Shown here: in pieces, positions 8,570 to 17,775 of the stretch
Layout of the letters: each line of letters opens with the position of its first letter
How positions within the stretch are numbered: position 1 is the first letter of the stretch
Assembly: GCA_963799315.1 (NCBI GenBank)
Contig: CAWCWP010000001.1
Coordinates: 186,001 to 250,000 of the forward strand
Length of the DNA: 64,000 nt
Direction of reading: 5' to 3'
Origin: Parerythrobacter_A sp963799315
GTDB lineage: Bacteria; Pseudomonadota; Alphaproteobacteria; Sphingomonadales; Sphingomonadaceae
Notes under the pieces: generated by a model
What the model saw: only the letters and a program-made list of their open reading frames with translations
Told to the model about the DNA's origin: nothing
The model's database searches: none
Program-made: the position numbers and the translations under genes

Positions 8570-9771
8570 CGGATTGCCTTTTGCGTATTTGCGTCTGCCT
8601 TGCACTGCGGACCGATACGATCGACCAGCGGCTGTAGCCAGCGGCGCACCCTGCGGTAATGCCGTTCGAACAGGATGTAACATACGAATGCCGCGATGTT
8701 CGCAGCGAAAAACCCAATAGCCATTCCCCACCAATTCCCCTGTAATTGCGGCATATAAGCTACCAGCCAGATCAGGACCGACAAATGAATAAGATAAAGA
8801 GAGTAGGAAACATTGGACATGTAGATCGGTACCCACATGCCGATTTTCGACGTTCTAATGGATGAAAACGTATCTATATGAAAATATAGAGCATAGAATG
8901 CGATACCGATAAGCATGACTGCGAGCGGATCATACAAATTCCAGTTCCGCGCCGCCATTATGATTGTCGCTAATAGGATCGCTCCTGTGCAAATTATCAG
9001 TTTTAACATCGAAGATTGCGCGTCGATCCGCTCGCGAACAATGCAGGCAGTCATGCCCACCGCCCAGGCAACCAGCAGGCCACTGTAATTGAGAAACGTA
9101 CCTGCCATGACGCTGGTGGCAACAGCAGCCAGTCCGAGCCAGGCTATGGTTGCCAAACCTTTGGGCCGTTTCGCATTCCACCACAAAAAGCCGATTCCGA
9201 ATGCGACATAAATCCACCATTCGACGATGACGGTCCACAGCTGATCCGCACTTCCGAAGCTTGGCGCAGACAGCCATTCTAAACCGGCGTTCGACGCTAT
9301 GAAGGATAGGGCAGGGTTGCCGGCAAGCATCATCATATTGAGCGCCAGATCGGATACGCCGGCATTTACATCGCTAAATGCACTGCCGCCAATTGTCGCC
9401 AGCAACACCCGGTCACCCACGAACACAATCAACAGGATTGGTACGAGCGGGGTAAATATTCGTGCGAACCGATCCGCAAGAAAATATGCCAGCCCGTATT
9501 CATGTCGTTGAATACCGCGCATTGCGCTGGCCGTAATAAGGAAGCCGGACAATAAGAAGAATATCGTTACGCCAAGGTTCTGCACGTAAAGCAATCCCGT
9601 CCGCGCTTCCAGACTGCCTCCGGTTCGCTCGACCATAAAATAACCTGGAAAGAACAGGTTCAATGCGTGTCCGATCAGAACCATTTGAGCGGCACCGCCG
9701 CGTACCAGATCAAGAAAAGCAGATCGTCCAGCGGTGATGGTTACCGCAGCGGGCGGTTTTTCCAGTGTCAT
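8566..9771 (-). CDS. acyltransferase family 3 membrane protein
   Basis: 401 residues from the ATG at 9771 (overlapping the previous stop as ATGA). The N-terminus has the family hallmark FLDLVRGGAAQMVLIGH, with the conserved Arg and the His at about residue 35, followed by about ten membrane segments. These proteins O-acetylate or otherwise O-acylate sugars of surface polysaccharides, taking acyl groups across the membrane. The stretch around 8840-9000 is visibly more AT-rich than its neighbours, which fits horizontal replacement of a variable modification gene. The acyl group and target sugar cannot be read from the sequence. Confidence 0.87.
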   Translation of the reverse strand: MTLEKPPAAVTITAGRSAFLDLVRGGAAQMVLIGHALNLFFPGYFMVERTGGSLEARTGLLYVQNLGVTIFFLLSGFLITASAMRGIQRHEYGLAYFLADRFARIFTPLVPILLIVFVGDRVLLATIGGSAFSDVNAGVSDLALNMMMLAGNPALSFIASNAGLEWLSAPSFGSADQLWTVIVEWWIYVAFGIGFLWWNAKRPKGLATIAWLGLAAVATSVMAGTFLNYSGLLVAWAVGMTACIVRERIDAQSSMLKLIICTGAILLATIIMAARNWNLYDPLAVMLIGIAFYALYFHIDTFSSIRTSKIGMWVPIYMSNVSYSLYLIHLSVLIWLVAYMPQLQGNWWGMAIGFFAANIAAFVCYILFERHYRRVRRWLQPLVDRIGPQCKADANTQKAIR

Positions 9772-11141
9772 TCCAGCGCGGCAATCATCGAACGCGTGAA
9801 GGTTTCCACTTCTCCCGGTCCGGTTTGATACAGGCCACCAGGATACGTGTGCCGCCACATCGCTGCAAAATAGCTTTCAATGTTGGCACGATCGGGAACC
9901 GCGAGTGTGCCGGACAAAACATCGGCGCAAACACTGCCCAGATCCGACAGCTTATCAATCGGAAATGCGAAGGGTGCATTGCGATAAAACGCATCGCCCA
10001 GAACCACGACGGGTTTGCCCAAAAGTCCGGCTTCCGCGCCGCTTTTGGAATTCACCGACACGACGGCGCTACAGGATTTGAGGACATCGAAATTGTTGGT
10101 TGCCGGAGGAATGATGCGCAGATTATCGTGTCTTTGCGTCAGCTCAATCAGCCGCTTGGCATCGATAGCGCCAATCATCGCGGGGTGTTCCTTGACTGCA
10201 ACCTTCACGCCGTAAGGAACCACCCGGCATAGATAGTCTATAAGCGCCAGCTGATCGAGATATTCGGGCGACCGCAGGGTTAGCGCAATGTCGCCGGGCA
10301 CATGCAGCGGATAATACACAAAACGTTCGCACGCGCTGACCAGTGTATAATGACCGCGCAGTCGGCGGCTGTTTAGCAGCATTTTCGCATGTTGGCCGAC
10401 ATGGCTGCCGATATGGCCAAACTCCTGCTCTTTTCCCAGAATGTGCTTGTCGACAAGCTTTTCACCGAGGCGCTTCAGGTTCTTCACTTTCACGATCTTG
10501 CGGAAGGCGGTGGTATACTGATGGCGATCCTTTTCGGGAATAATGATTGCGCTTTTTTCTAGCGTCTCGGCAATATATGCGGCGACCGCGCCAGCGGGGT
10601 CCGCCCGCATATCCGGAGCCAGTTTTTTAGCGGCGATATCGCCTTCGAGATACAGCAACCGTCCGCGAAAGAAGCTGGGTTCGATCAGGATGCTGGGGAT
10701 GCTGCGATGAAGGGCCGCAAAATGGCTACCGATAACCGAAAGAAAACCGCCAAGTTCCTGCACCATCACGGGATCGGCATCATCGGATAACGAACCGATC
10801 GCCGCATCGGCGGCAAGTAACGACCCCGCCAGCTTTCGCATCAGGACCGGCGTATCCGTCTCGTCAAAAGCGTACTTCTCATGCGTCAGCCAAAATCCGA
10901 GGCGGTCCATTCCGAACCGTGCGGCAACTTCCGCCGGATCGCTATCGCCCAGGCGCTTGCGATTGGCAGAGGCGGTAGCGTCCACGAAATCGAGATCGGC
11001 AACGGCAAGCATTTCGTTGCTACGGCTGTCGAATGACAGGAAGCGCACCGAGTGCCCTGCACGCTTCAGTTCCAGCCCGACGTCGCGCCAGAATACGGTC
11101 TGATATTCCGCCAGCGTGGTAATGATCGGGAGTTTGTTCAT
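9768..11141 (-). CDS. capsule polysaccharide synthesis protein (KpsC/KpsS-like GT-B fold)
   Basis: 457 residues. The C-terminal half resembles the Capsule_synth family: YYPLHVPGD, then VKEHPAMIG and a late segment VVSVNSKSGAEAGLLGKPVVVLGD, the donor-binding end of a GT-B fold. KpsC and KpsS of this family use CMP-Kdo. Because this operon makes a CMP-linked nonulosonic acid, I infer that it may transfer that sugar, but this is not shown by the sequence. It starts 13 bases after the Wzy-like gene stop and its stop overlaps the acyltransferase start. The N-terminal half (to about 200) looks like the acceptor-side Rossmann domain. Confidence 0.78.
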   Translation of the reverse strand: MNKLPIITTLAEYQTVFWRDVGLELKRAGHSVRFLSFDSRSNEMLAVADLDFVDATASANRKRLGDSDPAEVAARFGMDRLGFWLTHEKYAFDETDTPVLMRKLAGSLLAADAAIGSLSDDADPVMVQELGGFLSVIGSHFAALHRSIPSILIEPSFFRGRLLYLEGDIAAKKLAPDMRADPAGAVAAYIAETLEKSAIIIPEKDRHQYTTAFRKIVKVKNLKRLGEKLVDKHILGKEQEFGHIGSHVGQHAKMLLNSRRLRGHYTLVSACERFVYYPLHVPGDIALTLRSPEYLDQLALIDYLCRVVPYGVKVAVKEHPAMIGAIDAKRLIELTQRHDNLRIIPPATNNFDVLKSCSAVVSVNSKSGAEAGLLGKPVVVLGDAFYRNAPFAFPIDKLSDLGSVCADVLSGTLAVPDRANIESYFAAMWRHTYPGGLYQTGPGEVETFTRSMIAALE

Positions 11142-11154
11142 AGGCCTTGTCGGA

Positions 11155-12540
11155 TTACGTCAGCCTACCGGATGCGCGAGGTGGGCTGGTGCGATGCTGC
11201 GCAGAGGACGTTTTGGTCGTGAGCAGGTTCTTTTCCATGATCGCAACAATGATTAGCAACGTGACCTTGATCCAATAGGTTGAAACGAAAAGAAAGTTCA
11301 GCATTCCCCCGACATATGCAACCATGAAACCGAAGAACAGATAGATCGCCATCATGGCGGTCAGAGCCCGGCCGAGCGCTACTGATCGGACGAACAAATA
11401 CAGCAGGAAAGCGGCAACCGTGCCCAGCAGCAGCATGAGAGGAAATGCCAGCCAGGTCCCGAATATTTCGAAGAATATCTCTGGATAGCCGCCTGCATAT
11501 TGCTGCCCTTGCGTAATAAGTTCCAACGCGCGGAAATAACCGAGCTGCTGTTCCATGAGGTACAGGATCGATGTGTTCGTTTCGATTACCGGATCGACGA
11601 TTGCATAATCCAGCGCATCTCGATTGACCTCGCCGGCAATCGTTCCATCCTGAACGGACTGCCATGTCGTCGTCCACAACTGGATCGGCTGTACCAACAC
11701 CCGCTGGCCAATTTGAAAAGCAGGGTCCGCATATCCACGCACTTCGTAATAACTGTTTACGACCAATGCCGTGGCCGCCCCGATCGCGCCGACAACGCCG
11801 AGCGGCACCAGCACGCGTGCCGATACCAAAGAGGACCATACCTCGCGCGACTGTCGCCGCTGCAAGATACCTTTGGCATTCATGGCCACCACGACTGCGA
11901 ACGGCATGGCGTAATAGGACAGGGTGACCAGAAAAGCGCTGAACCTGTTTCCGGTCAGCCCCCAATAAAACAGGAACGCGAAAAGCAAACCGACAAAGCT
12001 GATCGAATAACGCCCGCCCTGCAATCTTGGCAGCACCGTAAAAATGCCGAATGTGGCGCTGACCAGGAAGTTCATCTGGTAGCTTGGCCCGTGCAGGAGC
12101 CCGGCAATATCTTCATATTCCAGCCGATCCATACCGATGAAAAGCGGGATAACGCCGATCCGCAGTAAGTCGAGGTAAAGCAGCGCGATATAAGCGACCG
12201 ATCCAAGCAGGGCGAGCTGCTGTAGCCCGCGAAGATAGGCGTGATTGGGAATGGTGCTTTCTATTCCGGCCAGAATGCGGCGATGACTGACGAGCCAGCC
12301 CAGCGGGGCGACAAAGCACAGAACAGCCAGAACGAACACGGCAGTTGCACCGTTTCCACCGACATATCGGTCCAGCTCGATGGCGTAGATTGGCCCGGCC
12401 AGATCGAGATAAAGAACGTCCAGGATGCGATAAGTCAGGCCGAACAGAACGATAAATCCGGCAATGAATGCCGGACGCTGTCGCTGCCACAGATAGAACA
12501 CGGACAGCAGGCCCAGGATTGCCATGCCGATGCTGATCAT
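11155..12540 (-). CDS. Wzy-like oligosaccharide repeat-unit polymerase
   Basis: 461 residues with about 12 hydrophobic segments spread over the whole length and a short polar periplasmic loop near the middle (around YEVRGYADPAFQIGQRV). There is little sequence identity to anchor it, as usual for Wzy proteins; the call rests on topology, length and position next to the flippase. It would polymerise lipid-linked repeat units at the periplasmic face. The start overlaps the preceding stop (ATGA). It differs from the two ligase-type proteins, which carry the AHND loop, so the cluster may encode a polymerase plus separate ligases. Confidence 0.75.
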   Translation of the reverse strand: MISIGMAILGLLSVFYLWQRQRPAFIAGFIVLFGLTYRILDVLYLDLAGPIYAIELDRYVGGNGATAVFVLAVLCFVAPLGWLVSHRRILAGIESTIPNHAYLRGLQQLALLGSVAYIALLYLDLLRIGVIPLFIGMDRLEYEDIAGLLHGPSYQMNFLVSATFGIFTVLPRLQGGRYSISFVGLLFAFLFYWGLTGNRFSAFLVTLSYYAMPFAVVVAMNAKGILQRRQSREVWSSLVSARVLVPLGVVGAIGAATALVVNSYYEVRGYADPAFQIGQRVLVQPIQLWTTTWQSVQDGTIAGEVNRDALDYAIVDPVIETNTSILYLMEQQLGYFRALELITQGQQYAGGYPEIFFEIFGTWLAFPLMLLLGTVAAFLLYLFVRSVALGRALTAMMAIYLFFGFMVAYVGGMLNFLFVSTYWIKVTLLIIVAIMEKNLLTTKTSSAQHRTSPPRASGRLT

Positions 12541-13946
12541 GACGGGTCTGCCGGTGCAATAACGATGCTGGAAAGCGCAGTGCGTGTGAAAGGATGCCGT
12601 ACCGCATCGACACGCTGCATCTCGGTGCCGGTAGATGCAGCGATCTTGCCAAGAAGCGTTGCGATTTCAGCGATACCGAACCCTTTTGCCGAACGTTTCT
12701 TTTGAAGCCGCGCGCGAAGCTTCAGCATGGTTTGCGTTCCAGCGATGTTGCCGCCCAGCCCCTGTAGCCGTTGCATGATCGTTGCACCTGCGCGCGATGC
12801 CCTGATCGATGCGCCAAAATGCAGCGACGGACGGTCGGCAGGTGAAGACCTTTCAACAAGGATATTCGCAACCCGTGCGGCTGCATGTCCGTCATTGGTG
12901 TGGAAGAACGGCGCAGCTAAGCTGTCATAGGTTTCCTGCATCGCAAAACCACGCGCCGGATCGGGCGAGTCCAGCAGTTCCAGCATCGAACCGTAATCTG
13001 CGACCGAACGACTGGCCCGGCTCGGCAGCGGCGCGTGACCCCGCAAGAAATCGGTATTGATCCATTCCGGGGATACGGGCGCAATTCCGAGCATGAGTGC
13101 TTCGATGGCAGTGCTGCAATTCAAGTGCAACACAGCGTGCGCCCCGCGAAGTGCATCCAGCACCGGGCCATCGGGATCGACGGATACATTGGGAAGCGTG
13201 CCGAATGCTTCGTGATACGCTTCGTGTCGTTCGAACGGGTGCGGTCGGACCACGAATTCCCGTGCCGGCATGTCGCGCGCCAGTTTGCCGACCAGATCCA
13301 GCATACCTGCCATTACGCGCAAATTATCATCGCGCAGTTGCAGTATGTAACTCTCCTCCATGCCGACCGACCGCAAGGCAGCCAGATCGTTGTCCCCGTT
13401 CGCCGCAAAACGTGGATTGACGGCGGGAAAGTTGGTGTTGACCAGTACATGGTCCGTTCGCTTCGGTGTTTCCATGTGGGCATAGCGGCTGGTGTAGTAG
13501 TCGAAACGCGGGCATCCGGTCAGATGCAGCTTGTTTTCCGGCAGGACGTCGGCGGCAACAAACGCATCGCGCAGCGCCGAACCCCAGAAAAAATATCCCT
13601 CCAGCAATGCGGCAAAGCCACTGTCGCGTACATATTGCGCAATCTGGGCAGGAGAAACCCGCCCGGTTTCCGACATCACGCCGCCTTCGGTGTCGAGCAC
13701 ATATACGGCCAGGCCGAGGTCGCGATATGTGCGCGCCAGCGGCATATTGATCTGGCGCGCAAAGTTGAGAACTACGGCATCGAGTTGCAGCAGCGGGACA
13801 TCGATACCCTGTGCATATAGCGGAACAAGCACCGCTTCGGCCCCAAGCGAAGTCAGTTCGTGCGCCAGCAGGACCATTCCCGGCAAATCACGCAGAGGAT
13901 GATCGACGATAAGGCCGATCCTTTTGCGGTTTGAGGGGGCAGTCAT
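12537..13946 (-). CDS. surface carbohydrate biosynthesis protein (possible GT-B glycosyltransferase)
   Basis: 469 residues from the ATG at 13946; the open frame to 14123 merely runs under the flippase gene. The N-terminus (IGLIVDHPLRDLPGMVLLAHEL) and the later segments CPRFDYY, VVRPHPFERHEAY and HLNCSTAIEALMLG match the group usually annotated as surface carbohydrate biosynthesis proteins, with a GT-B-like Rossmann pair and a donor-site STA motif. The family's exact reaction is not known to me. About 97 bases separate it from the flippase stop, the largest gap in the operon, with no terminator visible. It may transfer the CMP-activated acid or another residue. Confidence 0.7.
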   Translation of the reverse strand: MTAPSNRKRIGLIVDHPLRDLPGMVLLAHELTSLGAEAVLVPLYAQGIDVPLLQLDAVVLNFARQINMPLARTYRDLGLAVYVLDTEGGVMSETGRVSPAQIAQYVRDSGFAALLEGYFFWGSALRDAFVAADVLPENKLHLTGCPRFDYYTSRYAHMETPKRTDHVLVNTNFPAVNPRFAANGDNDLAALRSVGMEESYILQLRDDNLRVMAGMLDLVGKLARDMPAREFVVRPHPFERHEAYHEAFGTLPNVSVDPDGPVLDALRGAHAVLHLNCSTAIEALMLGIAPVSPEWINTDFLRGHAPLPSRASRSVADYGSMLELLDSPDPARGFAMQETYDSLAAPFFHTNDGHAAARVANILVERSSPADRPSLHFGASIRASRAGATIMQRLQGLGGNIAGTQTMLKLRARLQKKRSAKGFGIAEIATLLGKIAASTGTEMQRVDAVRHPFTRTALSSIVIAPADPS

Positions 13947-14043
13947 GATAAGTCCGTGTGGCAGGCTGGCCGCGCTGTGGCCAGAAGCCCTCCTGTGCCC
14001 AAAAGTTCTATCCGGAGCAACGCCTTCCATGCCCGAACGGGCA

Positions 14044-15558
14044 TCACCGGCGCCGCCGCTCAAGCAAACTGTCCTTGGCGAGCCGGGCGAGTATTTTTCG
14101 CGTCGCCCGGTCGACTGCGACAAACGGCGACACGGCGTAAGAAGCGCAAACTCCGACGACGAGTGCCACTCCCAGCATCAAGATCCCCGGTTCCATCGGC
14201 ATTGAAAATCGCACAGCAAGGGCGATGACGGCAGCTGTGCTTAATATGGCAAGCAACCGCCACCATAGCGCAGCATCCAGGTGCAGGCGGCGTCCGATTA
14301 CAGCCATCTGGAACACCAGCATTCCCGATACCGTGGTGACTTCGGCGATGACGAAACTCCACGGATTGAAACGTGGCAAAAGATACACTGCAATGGCGAT
14401 CTGAAGCACGATCTGAAGCAGAAAAAGCCGGTTGAGGATACGCACGGCCTGATGGTCCGCCAGCACCACGCTGCCGCCGAAACTGCGGGGCATATTTGCC
14501 AGCGGGACCACGAACATGATCGCGAGCCACGGCCAATACCGCGCGATGTCCGCTCCGATCCACAGCCGCAGGATAGGTTCCGCATACACAGCGGCCATCG
14601 CGGCAAGTGGCGCGCACATCACGAAACTGGCAAGAATGCCGACCCGGGCCAGACGTCGCAGATCATCCTGTTCGCCGCCTGCGCGCAAGCGCGAAGCAAG
14701 CGGTAGAACGGTGGTGCTCAGAAGCGAAAAGATGGATTTCACGAAGCGCGGGATGCGTACGATGGCGTCGTACAGGCCAACCGCTCCCGGCCCCACCAAC
14801 ACACCGAGCAAAGGCGCACCCAGCTGGGTTTGCGCTGTGCCGAGCAATTTGTTCTGGAACATGGTGGACGTCCAGGCCAGCACGTCGCGGCGCACGTCGC
14901 GGGTCCAGCGCATGGCCGTTATGCCGAGGGCTTCAAGCAGAGGCCGGCTCCACCACACGGCCAGCAAAGCGCGAATGCACAGGCCCGCCAGCAGCGCACC
15001 TGCCACCATGTTTGGCCCCAGACCGCCCAGGATTGCAGCGACCGCAAGGCTGGCATACAAGACAGCCGAAACCACCTCGCAGGTGCGCAGCCGCTTGAAT
15101 TCCTCGCAGCCTTTCAGCACCCCTTCCGCCAGCAAGGCGACAAACAGAAAGGGTTCAAGCGCGGCGGTGATGCGAAGGATCGCGATAAATCCGTCGCGCT
15201 GGTCCAGTGAGATGGAAAGCCAGCCGGCAATCGATGGTGCCAGCAGAGCCAGCACTGTGCCGAGAATGATCCCCATGCCCAGCGCCAGAGCAAACAGCAA
15301 AGTAAGCGACCGGCCAGCTTTTTCTGCATCGCCATTCGCACGCGATGATGCGACTATACGAGTGGTATTCTCGCCGACGCCCATGTCGAATGCGCCGAAA
15401 GTCGCGCTGGGCAGGAATATCCGGGCCAGCAGGATTTGCCCGTATCCCGCCAAACCGTAGGCTGCGATCAGAAACGGGGCGAGCAGCAGGCCGATGGCGC
15501 TGATGATGAAGTATGCAACGCCGGTTATGGCGATATTGCGCGCCAGACCGGCAAACAT
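14044..15558 (-). CDS. Wzx-type oligosaccharide flippase (copy 1)
   Basis: 504 residues from the ATG at 15558; the frame extends to a TTG at 15594 overlapping the aminotransferase. About 12-14 hydrophobic segments with few charged interruptions, starting NIAITGVAYFIISAIGLLLAPFLIAAYGLAGYGQ, a typical opening of the polysaccharide export/MVF superfamily. It would move the undecaprenyl-linked repeat unit to the periplasmic face, between the cytoplasmic assembly enzymes and the Wzy, Wza and Wzc proteins of the same operon. A second, distant flippase-like protein lies at 43495-45005, outside the operon. Confidence 0.85.
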   Translation of the reverse strand: MFAGLARNIAITGVAYFIISAIGLLLAPFLIAAYGLAGYGQILLARIFLPSATFGAFDMGVGENTTRIVASSRANGDAEKAGRSLTLLFALALGMGIILGTVLALLAPSIAGWLSISLDQRDGFIAILRITAALEPFLFVALLAEGVLKGCEEFKRLRTCEVVSAVLYASLAVAAILGGLGPNMVAGALLAGLCIRALLAVWWSRPLLEALGITAMRWTRDVRRDVLAWTSTMFQNKLLGTAQTQLGAPLLGVLVGPGAVGLYDAIVRIPRFVKSIFSLLSTTVLPLASRLRAGGEQDDLRRLARVGILASFVMCAPLAAMAAVYAEPILRLWIGADIARYWPWLAIMFVVPLANMPRSFGGSVVLADHQAVRILNRLFLLQIVLQIAIAVYLLPRFNPWSFVIAEVTTVSGMLVFQMAVIGRRLHLDAALWWRLLAILSTAAVIALAVRFSMPMEPGILMLGVALVVGVCASYAVSPFVAVDRATRKILARLAKDSLLERRRR

Positions 15559-15574
15559 TGCCCGCCGCCGCCAG

Positions 15575-17092
15575 TCAGCCTGCCGCGCGCGCAACCGCGC
15601 TCGACAAAGCCTCGCAAACGCGCTCGACTTCGGCGCTGGTCATATTCGAGCCGGACGGCAGGCACAGCCCGGTATCGAACAGGCGCGCCGCAACATCGGC
15701 ATTACCTCCTGCGGTGAAGTATCGGGCGCCGGCATAAAGGGGCTGGAGATGCATGGGCTTCCATGTCCGCCGCGCTTCGATATCGAGACGGGCAAGGTCA
15801 GTACATATGGTCTGCGGGTCGAGCCCGTCGGTCAGGGTGCAAGTGGTCAGCCAGCGATTGGAAAAGCTGCCGTCGCGTTCGGGCATCCACTGAATCTGCG
15901 CCACGTCGGCCAGTGCTTCGCGATACTGGTCAAACACACCGCGGCGCGCGGCCACCCGTTCGTCCAGCACACCGAGCTGGCCGCGTCCGATACCGGCCAG
16001 CACGTTGCTCATCCGGTAATTGTACCCGAGTTCCGAATGCTCGTACCACGGCGCATCGTCGCGCGCCTGCGTCGCCAGCTTCCGGGCATGGGCGACCCTG
16101 TCGGGATCGTCCGACACCAGCATTCCGCCGCCGGAAGTGGTGATGATCTTGTTGCCGTTGAAAGAATAGATCCCGATTGTGCCGAAGCCGCCGCATGGCT
16201 TGCCGCGATAACTTGCGCCCAGAGCTTCCGCGGCATCCTCCACGACCGGCACGCCGAACCGTTCGCAGATTGGAAGGATGGCTTCGTAATCGGCGGCCTG
16301 GCCGTACAGGTCCACCACGATCACGGCCTTTGCCGGTTTCCCGTCTTTGCGACAGGCGTCCAGCGCGCGTTCCAGCGCGATTGGGCACATGTTCCAGCTG
16401 GCATCCTCGGCATCGACGAAAACCGGTTCCGCACCCTGATACAGGATTGGATTGGAACTGGCGGCAAAAGTGTAGGATGAACAGATTACGCGATCGCCCG
16501 ACTTCACGCCCAGCATCACCAGAGCAAGGTGTATCGCCGCGGTTCCCGATGAGAGCGCAGCCGCATGGCCGACCTCGACCTTGTGCGCCAGCTCCCGTTC
16601 GAACCCGTCCACATTGGGGCCGAGCGGGGCGACCCAGTTGGTGGCGAAAGCTTCGTTTACATATTGTAGCTCTTCTTCGCCGATATGCGGTGTCGACAGC
16701 CAGATGCGTTGCCCGATGTCCCGTCGCAGATAGCATCCCGCGACTTTTCCGTCCGCAGCAAGCACCGGCAGATGGTCGATCCTCAGCCGGTCCATTTCCG
16801 CCAATGCTTCCGTGCGGCTGGTCCCGAAGGAGATGGTATGCGGGCTGCGCGGCGGCGCGTCGCCCCCGGCGCGGCACTCGCGCAGCGGCGTCTGCATGGC
16901 GTATCCTGCCAACAGGAACCGTCGCAAATCGCCATCGGTGAACAGATCGACCAGTCGGCCATCCGCATCTATCAGCAAGGCAACGCCCTTGCCGCTGGCC
17001 GTCAGGGACGCCAGCGCATCGGCCACGCTTGCTTCGCCGGAAAGCGTTACATCGGCTATGGCGGCAGGTATTGTCGCAGTCCGGACGTTCAT
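15575..17092 (-). CDS. CBS-pair fused to DegT/DnrJ-family aminotransferase (LegC/PglE-like)
   Basis: 505 residues from the ATG at 17092 (ATGA overlap with the acetyltransferase). Residues 1-130 are a CBS pair (second motif LFTDGDLRRFL at about 50-60 and IDHLPVLAADGKVAGCYLR at about 105-122). Residues 130-505 are a PLP aminotransferase: LSSGTAAIHLAL at about 180-191, VVEDAAEALG with Asp 286, and the PLP-binding Lys 315 in SFNGNKIITTSGGG. The likely substrate is UDP-4-keto-6-deoxy-GlcNAc from the dehydratase at 31059-33118, giving the 4-amino sugar. The CBS fusion is unusual; a similar CBS pair sits on the synthase at 22419-24668. CBS domains bind nucleotides, so feedback control is a reasonable inference. 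Confidence 0.88.
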   Translation of the reverse strand: MNVRTATIPAAIADVTLSGEASVADALASLTASGKGVALLIDADGRLVDLFTDGDLRRFLLAGYAMQTPLRECRAGGDAPPRSPHTISFGTSRTEALAEMDRLRIDHLPVLAADGKVAGCYLRRDIGQRIWLSTPHIGEEELQYVNEAFATNWVAPLGPNVDGFERELAHKVEVGHAAALSSGTAAIHLALVMLGVKSGDRVICSSYTFAASSNPILYQGAEPVFVDAEDASWNMCPIALERALDACRKDGKPAKAVIVVDLYGQAADYEAILPICERFGVPVVEDAAEALGASYRGKPCGGFGTIGIYSFNGNKIITTSGGGMLVSDDPDRVAHARKLATQARDDAPWYEHSELGYNYRMSNVLAGIGRGQLGVLDERVAARRGVFDQYREALADVAQIQWMPERDGSFSNRWLTTCTLTDGLDPQTICTDLARLDIEARRTWKPMHLQPLYAGARYFTAGGNADVAARLFDTGLCLPSGSNMTSAEVERVCEALSSAVARAAG

Positions 17093-17763
17093 GCACCCGC
17101 TGCCTTTTTGGGCATGCCCCAGACGGGCAGATCGCGACGATAGGCCGCCGGATTGCCAAGCCACAATTCGTTGACGCCGACATCTTTTGTCAACACGCCG
17201 CCCATGCCCAGCATACCGCCATCGTCAACCGAAATACCCTGCCGAACCACGGCTCCGGTGCCGATCTCGACCCCATCGCCCAAGGTTACTGCACCCGAAC
17301 AGCCGACGAGTGGGGCAAGAGTGCAATAATCGCCGATCACCGTGTCATGGCCGATGGTGCTGTTCAGATTGACAATCGAATGCGCGCCAATCGTCACCTG
17401 GCAGGTAATCGAGACATTTGCGCAAATGATACTGCCGGCTGCGATGGAAGCATCCGCAGAGACTTGGGCGCTGGCGTGTATGACAGTTGCAAACCGGTCG
17501 GACATCGTGTCGCCCAACTTGGCAACAACGGCGCGCCGGGTGCGCGGATTGCCGATTGCGATTACAACGCGCGCTGTAGGATAGTCGGCTAGGCGATCCA
17601 ATCCACCAAGAACCGGCACGCCATTCAGGACTTGCCCGTGCGAGGACGTATTGTCGTCGCAAAATCCGATTACTTCCCACGGCTTAGACGCCCCGGAAGC
17701 TGCCCATGCAGCCTCCCGCGCGAAGCCGCCTGCGCCAATCACGATCAGTTTCGGTTCAGGCAT
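17089..17763 (-). CDS. PglD/NeuD-family sugar N- or O-acetyltransferase
   Basis: 224 residues. An N-terminal Rossmann-like domain (LIVIGAGGFAREAAWAAS) is followed by left-handed beta-helix hexapeptide repeats from about residue 95 (for example IAAGSIICANVSITCQVTIG). This is the PglD/NeuD layout. The conserved His in the repeats (NSTIGHDTVIGDYC, about 138) is the expected general base. Between the aminotransferase and the 2-epimerase genes, the best role is acetylating UDP-4-amino-4,6-dideoxy-GlcNAc to the diacetamido sugar; O-acetylation of the finished nonulosonic acid is the alternative. It starts 12 bases after the NeuC-like gene stop. Confidence 0.85.
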   Translation of the reverse strand: MPEPKLIVIGAGGFAREAAWAASGASKPWEVIGFCDDNTSSHGQVLNGVPVLGGLDRLADYPTARVVIAIGNPRTRRAVVAKLGDTMSDRFATVIHASAQVSADASIAAGSIICANVSITCQVTIGAHSIVNLNSTIGHDTVIGDYCTLAPLVGCSGAVTLGDGVEIGTGAVVRQGISVDDGGMLGMGGVLTKDVGVNELWLGNPAAYRRDLPVWGMPKKAAGA

Positions 17764-17775
17764 TCAGGACAGTCA

